This document shows positions 47,614 through 57,168 of a stretch of 64,000 nucleotides of DNA, one piece after another. The DNA comes from Shinella sp. XGS7 (GTDB taxonomy: Bacteria > Pseudomonadota > Gammaproteobacteria > Burkholderiales > Burkholderiaceae_C): contig NZ_CP084758.1 in assembly GCF_020535565.1 (NCBI RefSeq), positions 3,981,001-4,045,000 on the forward strand, written 5' to 3'. Position 1 is the first letter of the stretch, and each line of letters starts with the position of its first letter. The notes below the pieces were generated by a model that searched no databases, was not told where the DNA came from, and saw only the letters and a list, made by a program, of their open reading frames with translations. A program made the translations under genes and the position numbers.

Positions 47614-49524
47614 TCAGGGCGCCACGGCCGAAGCCGCGGCCGCCGGGGCGTTGATCTTGACCTTGTAATGGGTCTTGAGCGCGTTGTAGTAGGCCAGGGA
47701 CTCGGCCGCCGCCCAGGCCTGGGCGTACTGCTGGGTGGCGCGCTGCTCGTCGATCACCGCCGGATCGCGCGGCAGCAGCTTGCCGATACGGGCCAGCACA
47801 TAGACGCCCTCGCCGCTGTCCACGCCCACATAGGCCGGCAGCTTGCTCACATCGGCGCGCAGCAGCTCGTTGAGCACCTTGGGCGGAAGATTGGCGGGAC
47901 GGGCGCGCGAGATCAGCTGCGCCGGCTCCAGGCCCGTGGCCTCGCCACTCTTCTGCAGCGCGGCCAGGCGCTCCTTGCCTTGCTTGGCGGCGGCTTCGGC
48001 CGCCAGCTTGTTCATCAGCTGGGCACGCACCTCGGCCTTCACGTCGGCCAGCTCGGGCAGGCGGGCAGGCTTGTGCTCGACCACACGGGCGGCCGCCAGC
48101 TGGCTGGGGCCGGTTTCCACGGCCTCGGTATTGCGCTTGTTGCGCAGGGCCTCGTTGCCGAACACGGCTTCGAGCAGCTTGGCCGAAGCCAGCGGGCCGG
48201 TGGCGCCCGGCGCCGGCTGGCGCTGCACCACGGCGGTCTGCACGGCGAGCTTGAACTTGTCGGCCGCGGGCTTGAGGCTGTCCGACTGCTCGTAGACCGT
48301 GTTGCTGAACTGCTCGGCCAGCTCGGCGTAACGCTTCTGGGCCAGCTGGCGGCGCACTTCCTGCTCCAGATCGGCGCGCACCGACTCGAAGCTCTTCTTG
48401 TCGCCGCCGCGCACGCCGGTGAGCTGGATCACGTGGTAGCCGAAGTCCGACTCCACCACATTGCTGATCTCGCCCTGCTTGAGCGCATAGGCCGCGTCCT
48501 CGAAGGGCTTGACCATGGCGCCACGCGGGAAGAAGTCCAGATCGCCGCCGCGGGTGGCCGAACCTTCGTCCTGCGAGTTCTTGCGGGCCAGTTCGGCAAA
48601 GCCGGCGGGGTTCTTGCGGGCCTGGGCCAGCAGTTCCTCGGCACGGGCCTTGGCCTTGGCGCGCTCGGGGGCCGGCGTGTCCTTGTCGGCCTTGATCAGG
48701 ATGTGGCTGGCACGGCGCTCCTCGGCCACGGTGTAGCGAGCCTGGTTTTCTTCGTAGTACTTCTTGAGCTCGTCCTCGCTCACCGTCACGCCGCCCTTGA
48801 GCGACTCCAGATCCAGCACGACGTACTCGATCTGGGCCGTCTCGGGCAGCTTGAAGCGGGCGTTGTTGGCGGGATCCTTGTAGAAGGCCTCCAGATCGGC
48901 ATCACTGGGCTTGATCTGGGCCAGGAAGTCCTTGGCCTCAAAGCGCTGCAGTTGCACCTCGCGCTGCTGCAGCAGGGCATCGAAGGCCACGCCAGCGTTC
49001 GCCTTGCCGGCCACGGCCGTGCCGGCCACGCCCAGCATCACCTGACGCAGGGTCAGGTCTTGACGCAGACGCTGGACGAACATCTCCGAGCTCATGCCCT
49101 GGGCCAGCAGCAGGTTCTTGTTGACCGTGCCATCCGGGTTGCGCAGGAAGGCGAACTGCGGGTCGGTGCGGAAGAGCTGCTGCAGGCGCTCGTCGCTGAT
49201 GTTCAGATGCTGGCCATTGGCCGCCGCCAGCAGCACGCGCTCGCGCACGAGCTGGTCCAGGCTCTCGCGGCGCATCTCGGGCGTGTCCACCAGCTTCATG
49301 TCCAGATTGGGCATCTGCGAGCGCAGGCGGTCCACCTGGTTGCGGTGGGCCGCATCCCATTCGGACTGGGTGATCTTGCGACCGTCCACCGTCGCCACGC
49401 CGGCATTGCTGCCGTCCATGAAGCGGGAGTAGCCCTCGACGCCCACCAGCACGAAGGCCGGCAGAATCAGGATCAGCAGCATCAGCTGGAACAGGCGGTT
49501 GTGCTTGCGAACGAAATCAAACAT
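47614..49524 (-). CDS. ppiD: Membrane-anchored periplasmic folding factor PpiD
   Basis: This is a 636-residue SurA/PpiD-type chaperone at the Sec exit. Start ATG 49524 (MFDFVRKHNRLFQLML) gives one N-terminal membrane helix (about residues 12-32). A SurA-N-like domain follows (VDGRKITQSEWDAAHR), then a parvulin PPIC domain at about residues 265-365 (RRASHILIK, DLDFFPRGAMVKPFEDAAY, SDFGYHVIQLTGV) and a C-terminal degenerate region. Neighbours hupB and two tRNAs match other betaproteobacteria. Confidence 0.93.
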   Translation of the reverse strand: MFDFVRKHNRLFQLMLLILILPAFVLVGVEGYSRFMDGSNAGVATVDGRKITQSEWDAAHRNQVDRLRSQMPNLDMKLVDTPEMRRESLDQLVRERVLLAAANGQHLNISDERLQQLFRTDPQFAFLRNPDGTVNKNLLLAQGMSSEMFVQRLRQDLTLRQVMLGVAGTAVAGKANAGVAFDALLQQREVQLQRFEAKDFLAQIKPSDADLEAFYKDPANNARFKLPETAQIEYVVLDLESLKGGVTVSEDELKKYYEENQARYTVAEERRASHILIKADKDTPAPERAKAKARAEELLAQARKNPAGFAELARKNSQDEGSATRGGDLDFFPRGAMVKPFEDAAYALKQGEISNVVESDFGYHVIQLTGVRGGDKKSFESVRADLEQEVRRQLAQKRYAELAEQFSNTVYEQSDSLKPAADKFKLAVQTAVVQRQPAPGATGPLASAKLLEAVFGNEALRNKRNTEAVETGPSQLAAARVVEHKPARLPELADVKAEVRAQLMNKLAAEAAAKQGKERLAALQKSGEATGLEPAQLISRARPANLPPKVLNELLRADVSKLPAYVGVDSGEGVYVLARIGKLLPRDPAVIDEQRATQQYAQAWAAAESLAYYNALKTHYKVKINAPAAAASAVAP

Positions 49525-49629
49525 CGGGATCCTCGGAGGGCGGCGCGGTCTTGGTCGGGGTGCCGCGCTCAAACACGACAAAGGCGAACCACGGTTCGCC
49601 TTTGCGCGCTGGCATTCTAGCCATGCAGA

Positions 49630-49705
49630 TGGTGGGTGCTGACGGGCTCGAACCGCCGACCTACTCCGTGTAAGGGAGCCGCTCTACCAACTGAGCTAAG
49701 CACCC
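49630..49705 (-). tRNA. tRNA-Val (TAC)
   Basis: This is a 76-nt cloverleaf on the - strand. Acceptor stem GGGTGCT/AGCACCC with discriminator A and encoded CCA, D-arm TAGCTCAGTTGGTAGAGC, anticodon loop CCTTACACG with TAC, and T-arm GGCGGTTCGAGCCCGTC. It lies between hupB and ppiD. Confidence 0.96.
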
Positions 49706-49730
49706 GGTCTAAACCGGTGAAACGCGGATC

Positions 49731-50003
49731 TTAGTTGATCGCGTCCTTGAGGGCCTTGCCCGGACGGAACTTGGGCACCTTGGCCGCCTTGATCTTGATG
49801 GCGTCGCCGGTGCGGGGATTGCGACCGCTGCGGGCGGCACGCTTGGTCACGCTGAAGGTTCCGAAACCCACCAGGGACACGCTGCCATTCTTCTTGAGCG
49901 TCGTCTTGACGCCACCGATCAGGGCCTCCAGCGCGCGCCCGGCGGCTGCCTTGGAAATATCGGCCTGCTTGGCAATGTGCTCGATCAGTTCGGACTTGTT
50001 CAC
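49731..50003 (-). CDS. hupB: Nucleoid protein HU
   Basis: This is a 90-residue HU subunit that bends DNA. The signature [21 protein letters not shown] sits in the DNA-binding arms (residues about 46-66), with the dimerisation helices [29 protein letters not shown] before it. It starts at GTG (50003) behind GAGGGG. Length and sequence match HU rather than IHF. Confidence 0.96.
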   Translation of the reverse strand: MNKSELIEHIAKQADISKAAAGRALEALIGGVKTTLKKNGSVSLVGFGTFSVTKRAARSGRNPRTGDAIKIKAAKVPKFRPGKALKDAIN

Positions 50004-50186
50004 AAAAAACCCCTCAAAAGGATTTGAAGATGGCTCGCGTGCCGCACGCCGGCCACGCCTGGCTGGAACTCGGGGAAGAGGATTCTAGACGCAATCCCCA
50101 CGGGCGCTGAGCCGGGGCAAGTCCCGATACAAAGCGACTCGCCGCGGGTCGCCCAGCGCGGGCGGTGGGCGCCCGCCGCTCCACCC

Positions 50187-50756
50187 TCACTTGGCCTTGG
50201 CGCGGATCTCCGGCAGAGCCTTCTGCAGGTAGTACACCATGGACCAGATGGTCAGCACCACGGCGATGTAGAGCAGCCAGGTGCCCCACAGCCGGGTGTC
50301 GATGACGCCGAAGAGCGGACCATCGAAGAGCAGGAAGGGGATGGCCACCATCTGGGCCGTGGTCTTGAGCTTGCCCACCATGTGCACGGCCACCGAGCGC
50401 GAGGCGCCGATCTGAGCCATCCACTCGCGCAGGGCCGAGATCGCGATCTCGCGACCCACGATCACCAGGGCCACCAGGGCGTTCACCCGGCCCAGTTCCA
50501 GCAGCACCAGCAGGGCCGCGCAGACCAGGAACTTGTCGGCCACCGGATCGAGAAAGGCCCCGAAGGACGAGGTCTGGTTCAACTTGCGGGCCAGGTAGCC
50601 GTCCAGCCAATCGGTCAGCGCCACCAGCACGAAGAGCACGGTGGCGAAGAGATTGCGATGCGCCGGTGCCATCTCCGTCAGATAGAACACGCCGACGATC
50701 AGCGGGATCGCGACGATGCGCGCCCAGGTCAGCAGGGTTGGCAGGGTGAAAAACAT
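50187..50756 (-). CDS. pgsA: CDP-diacylglycerol-glycerol-3-phosphate 3-phosphatidyltransferase
   Basis: This is a 189-residue inner-membrane enzyme making phosphatidylglycerol phosphate. The CDP-alcohol phosphotransferase motif DG(x)2AR(x)8G(x)3D(x)3D is complete in DGYLARKLNQTSSFGAFLDP followed by VAD. Several hydrophobic helices surround it, and the protein starts MFFTLPTLLTWARIVAIPLIV. It is downstream of the uvrC/lipoprotein pair on the same strand, an order common in betaproteobacteria (uvrC-pgsA-tRNA). Confidence 0.95.
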   Translation of the reverse strand: MFFTLPTLLTWARIVAIPLIVGVFYLTEMAPAHRNLFATVLFVLVALTDWLDGYLARKLNQTSSFGAFLDPVADKFLVCAALLVLLELGRVNALVALVIVGREIAISALREWMAQIGASRSVAVHMVGKLKTTAQMVAIPFLLFDGPLFGVIDTRLWGTWLLYIAVVLTIWSMVYYLQKALPEIRAKAK

Positions 50757-50839
50757 GCGGGCATTGTGCCCGAGGCAGGCGACCTGCCGCGGGCTGTCTC
50801 TTTCATGCGAAAGCCAGTGAACAGCGCTTCACAGCACCA

Positions 50840-51373
50840 TCACTGGTCCAGGGTACGCGGCTTGAAATGGCGCTGATCGTTGAACAGAAAAGTCTCGCTG
50901 AACTTCCAGGGTCGCGGCATGCGCGAGACATCGCCAAAGGGGGCGGCGCGATGCACCGCGTCGATGGCCAGCTGCACCGTGTCATGGGCCTGACCGGGCC
51001 GGCGCAGCACGGCGATGTGCTTGACCCGGCCATCGGCATGCAGCTCCACCTCCAGCACCGGAATGGCCAGCAGGGGCTCGGGCACCGGACCCAGATAGCT
51101 GCGCTCGGGGTTGGCGGCCACCAGGCGCTCCGCGGCCTGCTGGCGCAGTTCGGTGGCCGTGCGCACCGGGCGCGGCGGGCCAAGCTTGGGCACGAGCGGC
51201 GCCGGGCCGGGCGCCGCCACGCGCGGGCCCTCGCCCGCGGCGGGCTGCGGCGCGGGCGCCGTGCTGCCGGGCTGGGCGCCGGGCGAGGGATTCAGCGGCA
51301 CGCGCGGGCCGCCGCAGCCGGCCAGCCAGCCCAGCAGCAGGCCCAGGCCGGCCCAGGCACTCAGGCGGCGCAT
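50840..51373 (-). CDS. Lipoprotein with TonB C-terminal-like domain
   Basis: This is a 177-residue protein starting MRRLSAWAGLGLLLGWLAGC, with a lipobox ending in Cys20. A Pro/Gly/Ala-rich spacer of about 60 residues follows. Its C-terminal 100 residues resemble the TonB/energy-transducer C-terminal fold (VLEVELHADGRVKHIAVLRRPG, then AIDAVHRAAPF and W-F pattern near the end). It starts 4 bp after uvrC stops, so they are cotranscribed. The function is unknown; a periplasmic binding or scaffold role is possible. Confidence 0.65.
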   Translation of the reverse strand: MRRLSAWAGLGLLLGWLAGCGGPRVPLNPSPGAQPGSTAPAPQPAAGEGPRVAAPGPAPLVPKLGPPRPVRTATELRQQAAERLVAANPERSYLGPVPEPLLAIPVLEVELHADGRVKHIAVLRRPGQAHDTVQLAIDAVHRAAPFGDVSRMPRPWKFSETFLFNDQRHFKPRTLDQ

Positions 51374-51377
51374 CAGT

Positions 51378-53366
51378 TCAGTGAAGGACACGGTAAATCT
51401 CCTCGGCCAGTTCGCGGGAGATGCCCTTGACCCCGACCAGATCATCGACGCTGGCGGCGGCCACACCGCGCACCCCGCCAAAGCGCTGCAACAGCAGCGC
51501 ACGCTTGCGCGGGCCCACACCCGGCACATCTTCCAGGCGCGAGCCGCCGGTGCGCGTGGCCGCGCGCTTGGCGCGCATGCCGGTGATCGCGAAGCGGTGC
51601 GCCTCGTCGCGGATCTGGGCCACCAGCATCAGGGCGGCCGAGTCCCGGCCCAGGTAGACCTTCTCGCGCCCGTCGGCAAAGACCAGCTCCTCCAGACCCA
51701 CCTTGCGGCCCTCGCCCTTCTCCACGCCCACGATCAGGGACAGGTCCAGGCCCAGCTCCTCGAAAACCTCGCGCGCCATGGCCACCTGGCCACGGCCGCC
51801 ATCCACCAGCACCAGATCGGGCAGGCGCCCCGTGCCCAGCTGGGCCGCCTCGGCCAGCTTGCTGTAGCGTCGGGTCAGCACCTGGCGCATGGCCGCGTAA
51901 TCGTCGCCGCCGGTGATGCCCTCGATGTTGTAGCGACGGTACTGGCTGCTCTGCATCTGGTGGCCCTCGAAGACCACGCAGGAGGCCATGGTGGCCTCGC
52001 CCGCCGTGTGGCTGATGTCGAAGCACTCGATGCGGAACTGCTCGGGCTCGGCCACGCTCAGGTCCAGGGCCTCGATCAGGGCGCGGGTGCGCGCCTGCTG
52101 CGAGCCCTCTTCGGAGAGCAGGCGGGCCAGGGCCAGCTCGGCCCCCTTGACGCACATCTCCTGCCAGACGCGGCGCTGGCCGCGCGGCTGGGCCTGGGTG
52201 GTGACCTTGTAGCCAGCCTGGGCCGTGAGCGCGGCGGCCAGGGCCTCGTCCACCGCCTCGCTGAGCACGATGAGCGAGGGCACCTGGGCGTCCAGATAGT
52301 GCTGGGCCATGAAGGCCTCCAGCACCTGGCGCTCGGGGCTGGGGCGCTCTGCGGCCGGGGGGGCGTCGTCGCCCTCCTGCTCCGCGGCCTCGGCCTCCAG
52401 CGCCGCCAGCTGCAGGGCGGTGGCGTCTTCCACATGCTTGGGGAAGTAGGCGCGGTCGCCCAGGTGGCGGCCGCCGCGCACCATGGCCAGGTTCACGCAG
52501 GCACGCCCGCCCTGCACCTTGACGGCCAGGATGTCCACATCGCGGTCGCGGCCGGTGGCGCTGTTCTCGTCCACCGCCTGCTGCTGCAGCACCTTGGACA
52601 AGGCCTGGATCTGGTTGCGCAGCTCGGCCGCCAGCTCGTACTCGAAGCGCTCGGCATGGGCCATCATCTGGGCCTGCAGGCCGTCCAGCACCTCCTGGGT
52701 CTCGCCCAGCAGAAAGCGCTCGGCATGGCGCACATCGCGCGCATAGTCCTCGGTCTGGCCCTCGGGCACGCAGGGGCCCGAGCAGCGGCGAATCTGATAG
52801 AGCAGGCAGGGCCGGCTGCGGTTGTTGAAGACCGTGTCCTCGCAGGTGCGCAGGCGAAAGACCTTCTGGATCAGCTGGATGGACTCCTTCACCGCCCAGG
52901 CGCTGGGGAAGGGCCCGAAGTAGCGATGGCGCTTGTCCACCGCGCCACGGTAGTAGCTCACGCGCGGCCAAGCATGGCCCGAGAGGCGCAGATAGGGGTA
53001 GCTCTTGTCGTCCCTGAACAGGATGTTGAACTTGGGGTTCAGCGCCTTGATCAGATTGTTCTCGAGCAGCAGGGCCTCGGCCTCGGTGCGCACCACCGTG
53101 GTTTCCATGCGCGCGATGCGCGCCACCATCAGGCCGATGCGGCTGCCGCCATGGTCCTTCTGGAAATAGCTGGAAACGCGGCGCTTGAGGTTCTTGGCCT
53201 TGCCCACATAGAGCACCTGATCCTGGGCGTCGAAATAGCGATAGACGCCGGGCAGGCTGGGCAGGGCCGCCACCTCGGCCAGCAGGCGCTCGCGAGCCTG
53301 GGACGCTGCGTCGGCAGGCGTCTCCAGCGGTTCGGCGGACTCGGGCGCGGCAGGACTCTCTTGCAT
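51378..53366 (-). CDS. uvrC: Excinuclease ABC subunit C
   Basis: This is a 662-residue endonuclease of nucleotide excision repair that makes both incisions. It has a GIY-YIG domain ([20 protein letters not shown]) at about residues 35-115 and a UvrB-binding coiled coil near residue 220. The C-terminal RNase-H-like domain has [20 protein letters not shown] and LVDGGRGQV, and the end holds helix-hairpin-helix repeats ([28 protein letters not shown]). ATG at 53366; a longer upstream frame overlaps the divergent earP start and is less likely. Confidence 0.96.
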   Translation of the reverse strand: MQESPAAPESAEPLETPADAASQARERLLAEVAALPSLPGVYRYFDAQDQVLYVGKAKNLKRRVSSYFQKDHGGSRIGLMVARIARMETTVVRTEAEALLLENNLIKALNPKFNILFRDDKSYPYLRLSGHAWPRVSYYRGAVDKRHRYFGPFPSAWAVKESIQLIQKVFRLRTCEDTVFNNRSRPCLLYQIRRCSGPCVPEGQTEDYARDVRHAERFLLGETQEVLDGLQAQMMAHAERFEYELAAELRNQIQALSKVLQQQAVDENSATGRDRDVDILAVKVQGGRACVNLAMVRGGRHLGDRAYFPKHVEDATALQLAALEAEAAEQEGDDAPPAAERPSPERQVLEAFMAQHYLDAQVPSLIVLSEAVDEALAAALTAQAGYKVTTQAQPRGQRRVWQEMCVKGAELALARLLSEEGSQQARTRALIEALDLSVAEPEQFRIECFDISHTAGEATMASCVVFEGHQMQSSQYRRYNIEGITGGDDYAAMRQVLTRRYSKLAEAAQLGTGRLPDLVLVDGGRGQVAMAREVFEELGLDLSLIVGVEKGEGRKVGLEELVFADGREKVYLGRDSAALMLVAQIRDEAHRFAITGMRAKRAATRTGGSRLEDVPGVGPRKRALLLQRFGGVRGVAAASVDDLVGVKGISRELAEEIYRVLH

Positions 53367-53424
53367 GGGCCGCGATTGTGCAACCACTTGGGGCCGCACT
53401 TCACGGGCTTCGATAATGCGCGTG

Positions 53425-54495
53425 ATGACGCAAGCGAGATGGGACCTGTTCTGCCGGGTGATCGACAACTACGGCGATATCGGCGTGTGCTGGCGCCTGG
53501 CGCGCCAGCTGGCCGCCAGCGGCACGCCGGTGCGGCTCTGGATCGACGACGCCAGCGCCCTGCGCTGGATGGCGCCCGAGGGCCCGCCGCCGGGGCTGAG
53601 CGTGCATCCCTGGGCCGAGGCCGCGCAGGCGAGCGACTGCGGCGCCGTGGTGATCGAGGCCTTCGGCTGCGAGTTGCCCGAGGACTTCGTGGCCCTGATG
53701 GCGCGCCAGCAGCCGGCGCCGGCCTGGATCAATCTGGAATACCTCAGCGCCGAAAGCTATGTGGAGCGCAGCCACGGCCTGGCCTCGCCCCAGTTCAGCG
53801 GGCCCGGCCGGGGCCTGTCCAAGCATTTCTTCTATCCCGGCTTCAGCACGCGCACTGGCGGCCTGCTGCGCGAGCCCGGCCTGCTGGCGACGCAGCAAGC
53901 CTTCGACGCCCCGGCCTGGCTGGCGCAGCAGGGCATGGCCCCGCGGCCGGGCGAGCGCCTGGTGAGCCTCTTTGCCTACCCCAATGCGGGCCTGGGCGAG
54001 TTGCTGGCCCGGCTGGGCGAGGCGCCCACCCTGCTCCTGGTCTGCCCCGGCGCGGCCCAGGCCGCGCTGGCTGCACCGGATGCCCCCGCCCTGCCCCCGG
54101 GCCTGCGCTGGCAGGCCCTGCCCTATCTGAGCCAGGACGACTATGACCGCCTGCTCTGGGCCTGCGATCTCAACTGCGTGCGCGGCGAGGATTCCTTTGT
54201 GCGCGCCCAATGGGCCGGCAAGCCCTTGCTCTGGCACATCTACCCGCAGGATGACGGCGCGCATGGCCCCAAGCTCGAGGCCTTCATGGAGCGCTGGCTG
54301 GCTGGCACCGAACCGGCCCTGGCCGCCTGCTGGCGCGGCCTGTGGCGGGCCTGGAACGGCCTGGGCGACTGGGCGCCCGCCCGCCTGCCCGAGCCTCAGG
54401 CCGCCCTGGCCCATGCCCAGGCCTGGCGTGCGCAATTGACGGCCCAGGCCGATCTGCTCACCCAGCTGCGCCAGTTCATCCGGGACAAAGCCTAG
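53425..54495 (+). CDS. earP: EF-P arginine rhamnosyltransferase EarP
   Basis: This 356-residue inverting glycosyltransferase (GT-B fold) moves rhamnose from TDP-rhamnose to Arg32 of EF-P. The N-terminal catalytic aspartates are visible in [20 protein letters not shown] (Asp14 and Asp18), and the nucleotide-binding C-terminal segment [21 protein letters not shown] carries the conserved Glu. ATG 53425 was chosen; ATG 53416 is three codons earlier. Its substrate gene efp follows directly, and that EF-P has Arg at position 32, which supports the assignment. Confidence 0.94.
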   Translation: MTQARWDLFCRVIDNYGDIGVCWRLARQLAASGTPVRLWIDDASALRWMAPEGPPPGLSVHPWAEAAQASDCGAVVIEAFGCELPEDFVALMARQQPAPAWINLEYLSAESYVERSHGLASPQFSGPGRGLSKHFFYPGFSTRTGGLLREPGLLATQQAFDAPAWLAQQGMAPRPGERLVSLFAYPNAGLGELLARLGEAPTLLLVCPGAAQAALAAPDAPALPPGLRWQALPYLSQDDYDRLLWACDLNCVRGEDSFVRAQWAGKPLLWHIYPQDDGAHGPKLEAFMERWLAGTEPALAACWRGLWRAWNGLGDWAPARLPEPQAALAHAQAWRAQLTAQADLLTQLRQFIRDKA

Positions 54496-54514
54496 AAAGC
54501 TCACGGAAAGCAGC

Positions 54515-54520
54515 TAGAAT
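54515..54520 (+). promoter_or_regulatory. Candidate -10 box of efp
   Basis: TAGAAT lies 20 bp after the earP stop and just before the structured leader. No strong -35 was found. It suggests efp has its own promoter besides read-through from earP. Confidence 0.35.
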
Positions 54521-54537
54521 CAGGGGTTTTGCCGCCC

Positions 54538-54635
54538 GAGTGATTGAAGATCAGGGACAGGGCGTGCGCCGGGCCTCGGAGCCCGCAAACCCAGGCCAGA
54601 CCTGGGCTGCAGAACCCGAAGAGCCCTCATCACTC
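54538..54635 (+). ncRNA. Candidate structured leader RNA upstream of efp
   Basis: Nested complementary segments predict a compact multi-branch fold. P1 pairs GAGTGAT(T)GA (54538-54547) with TCATCACTC (54627-54635). An inner stem AGGGC (54559-54563) pairs with GCCCT (54623-54627, sharing its last base with P1). Hairpin P2 is CGGGC/GCCCG (54570-54585) and hairpin P3 is CCCAGG/CCTGGG (54590-54606). P1 ends 24 nt before the efp ATG. No open reading frame fills it. It may be a cis-regulatory RNA for efp; I know of no named family for it. Confidence 0.45.
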
Positions 54636-54659
54636 AATCCCACCAGACTCGGAACCCCT

Positions 54660-55214
54660 ATGAAGATCGCTCAAGAAATCCGCGCCGGCAACGTGATCAT
54701 GCAGGGCAAGGACCCCATGGTCGTGCTGAAGACCGAATACAGCCGTGGCGGCCGCGGCGCGGCCACCGTGCGCATGAAGATGAAGAACCTGCTGAACGGC
54801 GCAGGTACGGAAACCGTCTTCAAGGCCGACGACAAGATGGACCAGATCATTCTGGACAAGAAGGCCTGCACCTACACCTACTTCGCCGACCCGATGTATG
54901 TGTTCATGGACACCGAGTACAACCAGTACGAAGTCGAGTCCGAGAACATGGGTGACGCCCTGTCCTACCTGGAAGACAGCATGCCCGTGGAAGTGACCTT
55001 CTACGACGGCAAGGCCATCTCGGTCGAACTGCCCACCAGCGTGGTGCGCGAGATCGAAACCGAGCCGGCCGTCAAGGGCGACACCTCGGGCAAGGTCATG
55101 AAGCCCGCCCGCATCGTCGGCACCGGCTTCGAGATCTCCGTGCCCCTGTTCGTGGAAAACGGCGACAAGATCGAAATCGACACCCGCACCCACGAGTACC
55201 GCAAGCGCGTCTAA
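54660..55214 (+). CDS. efp: Translation elongation factor P
   Basis: This 184-residue tRNA-mimic protein relieves ribosome stalling at polyproline. The domain I loop reads [20 protein letters not shown] with Arg at position 32, the residue rhamnosylated by EarP (other lineages have Lys modified by EpmA/B). Domains II and III follow, with the family signature [25 protein letters not shown] at 54660. It is directly downstream of earP, separated by a 164-bp structured leader. Confidence 0.96.
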   Translation: MKIAQEIRAGNVIMQGKDPMVVLKTEYSRGGRGAATVRMKMKNLLNGAGTETVFKADDKMDQIILDKKACTYTYFADPMYVFMDTEYNQYEVESENMGDALSYLEDSMPVEVTFYDGKAISVELPTSVVREIETEPAVKGDTSGKVMKPARIVGTGFEISVPLFVENGDKIEIDTRTHEYRKRV

Positions 55215-55234
55215 GCTCCGCTCGCTGCAAGCAC

Positions 55235-55265
55235 AAAGGCGCCCTCGGGCGCCTTTTGTTTTTTC
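55235..55265. terminator. Terminator after efp
   Basis: Stem AAAGGCGCCC/GGGCGCCTTT with a TC loop is followed by TGTTTTTT. It separates efp from the convergent acetolactate synthase gene. Confidence 0.9.
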
Positions 55266-55290
55266 TCGATCCGCCCGCCCCCGATGTCGC

Positions 55291-57069
55291 TCACTCGGGC
55301 CGGTAGTCGTAGGGCCGCCCTTCCCCCAGCCAGATCTCGTGCTGCGCCGCGCCCGCGGGCATCATGGGGAAGCAGTTCTCCTCGGCCTGCACCACCACAT
55401 CCAGGAAGAAGGGGCCGACGCTGTCCAGGCATTCGGCCAGGGCCGCCTCCAGCGCCTCGCGCCGCTCCACGCGCCGCGCCGACCAGCCAAAGGCCCGCGC
55501 CAGGGCCACGAAGTCAGGCATCGCCTCGGTGTAGGAGTTCGACAGGCGGTTGCCGTGCAGAAGCTGCTGCCACTGGCGCACCATGCCCATGTACTGGTTG
55601 TTGCACAGCACCAGCTTGACCGGGCAGCGGTGCTGCACGGCGGTGGACAGCTCCTGGATATTCATCAGCACCGAGGCATCGCCGCTCACGCACACCACCA
55701 GGTCCTGCGGATGCGCGATCTGGGCGCCGATGGCCGCCGGCAGGCCATAGCCCATGGTGCCCGCCCCGCCCGAGCTCAGCCAGCGGCCGGGCCGGCGCTG
55801 GCGCAGATGCTGGGCAGCCCACATCTGGTGCTGGCCCACATCGGTGGCCACGATGGCGTCGCGGCCGGCCAGGCGCGCATCGAGCCTGCGCATCAAGGCC
55901 TGGGGCAGGATGAGGTCGGCGCGGTCCTCGAAGTCCAGGCAGCGCTGCGCACGCCAACCGGCAATACGCGCCCACCAGGCAGAAAGATCAGGCACCGCGC
56001 CCAGGCCGCGGCGCAGGGCCCGCAAGCTGGCGCCGCAATCACCCAGCAGGGCCACCTCGGCGCGGCGCACCTTGCCGATGGAGCGCGGATCGATGTCCAG
56101 ATGGATGACTTTGGCATCGGGGCAGAAGCCCTCCAGCCGACCCGTGACCCGGTCATCGAAACGCGCGCCCACGCAGACCACCAGATCCGCCTCGTGCATG
56201 GCCAGATTGGCCTCCAGCGTGCCGTGCATGCCCAGCATGCCCAGAAACTGCTCATCCTCGGCCGGATAGGCGCCCAGACCCATCAGCGTCAGCGTGCAGG
56301 GCGCACGACAGGCCCGCACCAGGGCCGTGAACTCGGCGCAGGCGGCCGGGCCGGCGTTGATCAGGCCGCCGCCGCCGTAAAACACCGGTCGGCGCGCCTG
56401 GGCCAGCAGGGCCAGGGCGGCCGCCACGCGCTCAGCCGGCGGCTCGGCCGGCGCCGCAGGTTCCAGGCACGGCGCCTGCCAGGGCTCGGCCAGGGGTGCG
56501 AGCTGCAGATCCTTGGGAAAGTCCAGCAGCACGGGCCCGGGTCGCCCCTCGCGGCAGCGCCGCAGGGCCTCGCCCACCAAGGGCAGCAGATCCTCCACGC
56601 GGCGCACTTGGGCATTCCATTTGGTCACGGGCCTGGAGATACCCAGGGCATCGCACTCCTGGAAGGCATCGGTGCCGATCGCCGTGGTGGCCACCTGGCC
56701 GCTGATGCACAGCACGGGAATCGAGTCGCACAGGGCATCCAGCAGGCCCGTGGTGGTGTTGCTCATGCCCGGACCCGAGGTCACGAAGACCACGCCCACA
56801 CGGCCCGTCGTGCGCGCATAGCCCTGGGCCGCGTGCACCGCGGCCTGCTCGTGGCGCACCAGCACATGGCGCAGACGCGGCTCGCCGTGCAGGGCGTCAT
56901 AGAGCGGCAGCACCGCACCGCCGGGGTAGCCAAAGACCGTGTCCACGCCCAGGGCAAGCAGGCCGGCAATCAGGGCCTCGGCCCCGTTACGCGGCGCACG
57001 GGCCGGCTCGGCGTGCATCAGGGCGGCAGGGGCCGCGGGGCGCTGGAGGGCTTCGACGGAGGCATTCAT
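55291..57069 (-). CDS. Acetolactate synthase large subunit-like ThDP enzyme
   Basis: This 592-residue thiamine-diphosphate enzyme condenses pyruvate to acetolactate or acetohydroxybutyrate. The catalytic Glu is in VRHEQAAVHAAQGYAR, the FAD/central region holds GARFDDRVTG, and the ThDP-Mg motif is GDASVLMNIQELSTA...NNQYMGMVRQW. ATG 57069 (MNASVEALQRP) is preferred. The sequence is of the IlvB/IlvG anabolic type, but no regulatory small subunit (ilvN/ilvH) is adjacent, so this may be a second isozyme. A divergent Lrp-type regulator 99 bp away is the likely controller. Confidence 0.88.
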   Translation of the reverse strand: MNASVEALQRPAAPAALMHAEPARAPRNGAEALIAGLLALGVDTVFGYPGGAVLPLYDALHGEPRLRHVLVRHEQAAVHAAQGYARTTGRVGVVFVTSGPGMSNTTTGLLDALCDSIPVLCISGQVATTAIGTDAFQECDALGISRPVTKWNAQVRRVEDLLPLVGEALRRCREGRPGPVLLDFPKDLQLAPLAEPWQAPCLEPAAPAEPPAERVAAALALLAQARRPVFYGGGGLINAGPAACAEFTALVRACRAPCTLTLMGLGAYPAEDEQFLGMLGMHGTLEANLAMHEADLVVCVGARFDDRVTGRLEGFCPDAKVIHLDIDPRSIGKVRRAEVALLGDCGASLRALRRGLGAVPDLSAWWARIAGWRAQRCLDFEDRADLILPQALMRRLDARLAGRDAIVATDVGQHQMWAAQHLRQRRPGRWLSSGGAGTMGYGLPAAIGAQIAHPQDLVVCVSGDASVLMNIQELSTAVQHRCPVKLVLCNNQYMGMVRQWQQLLHGNRLSNSYTEAMPDFVALARAFGWSARRVERREALEAALAECLDSVGPFFLDVVVQAEENCFPMMPAGAAQHEIWLGEGRPYDYRPE

Positions 57070-57168
57070 GCCCTCACTGTGCCCGGGATGACACAGCAAA
57101 GGCTGCTGAAATTTCTGGATTACGGTGGAGAATCAGGAAAGTTTTTCGAATCACCAACCCGTCGCAGC

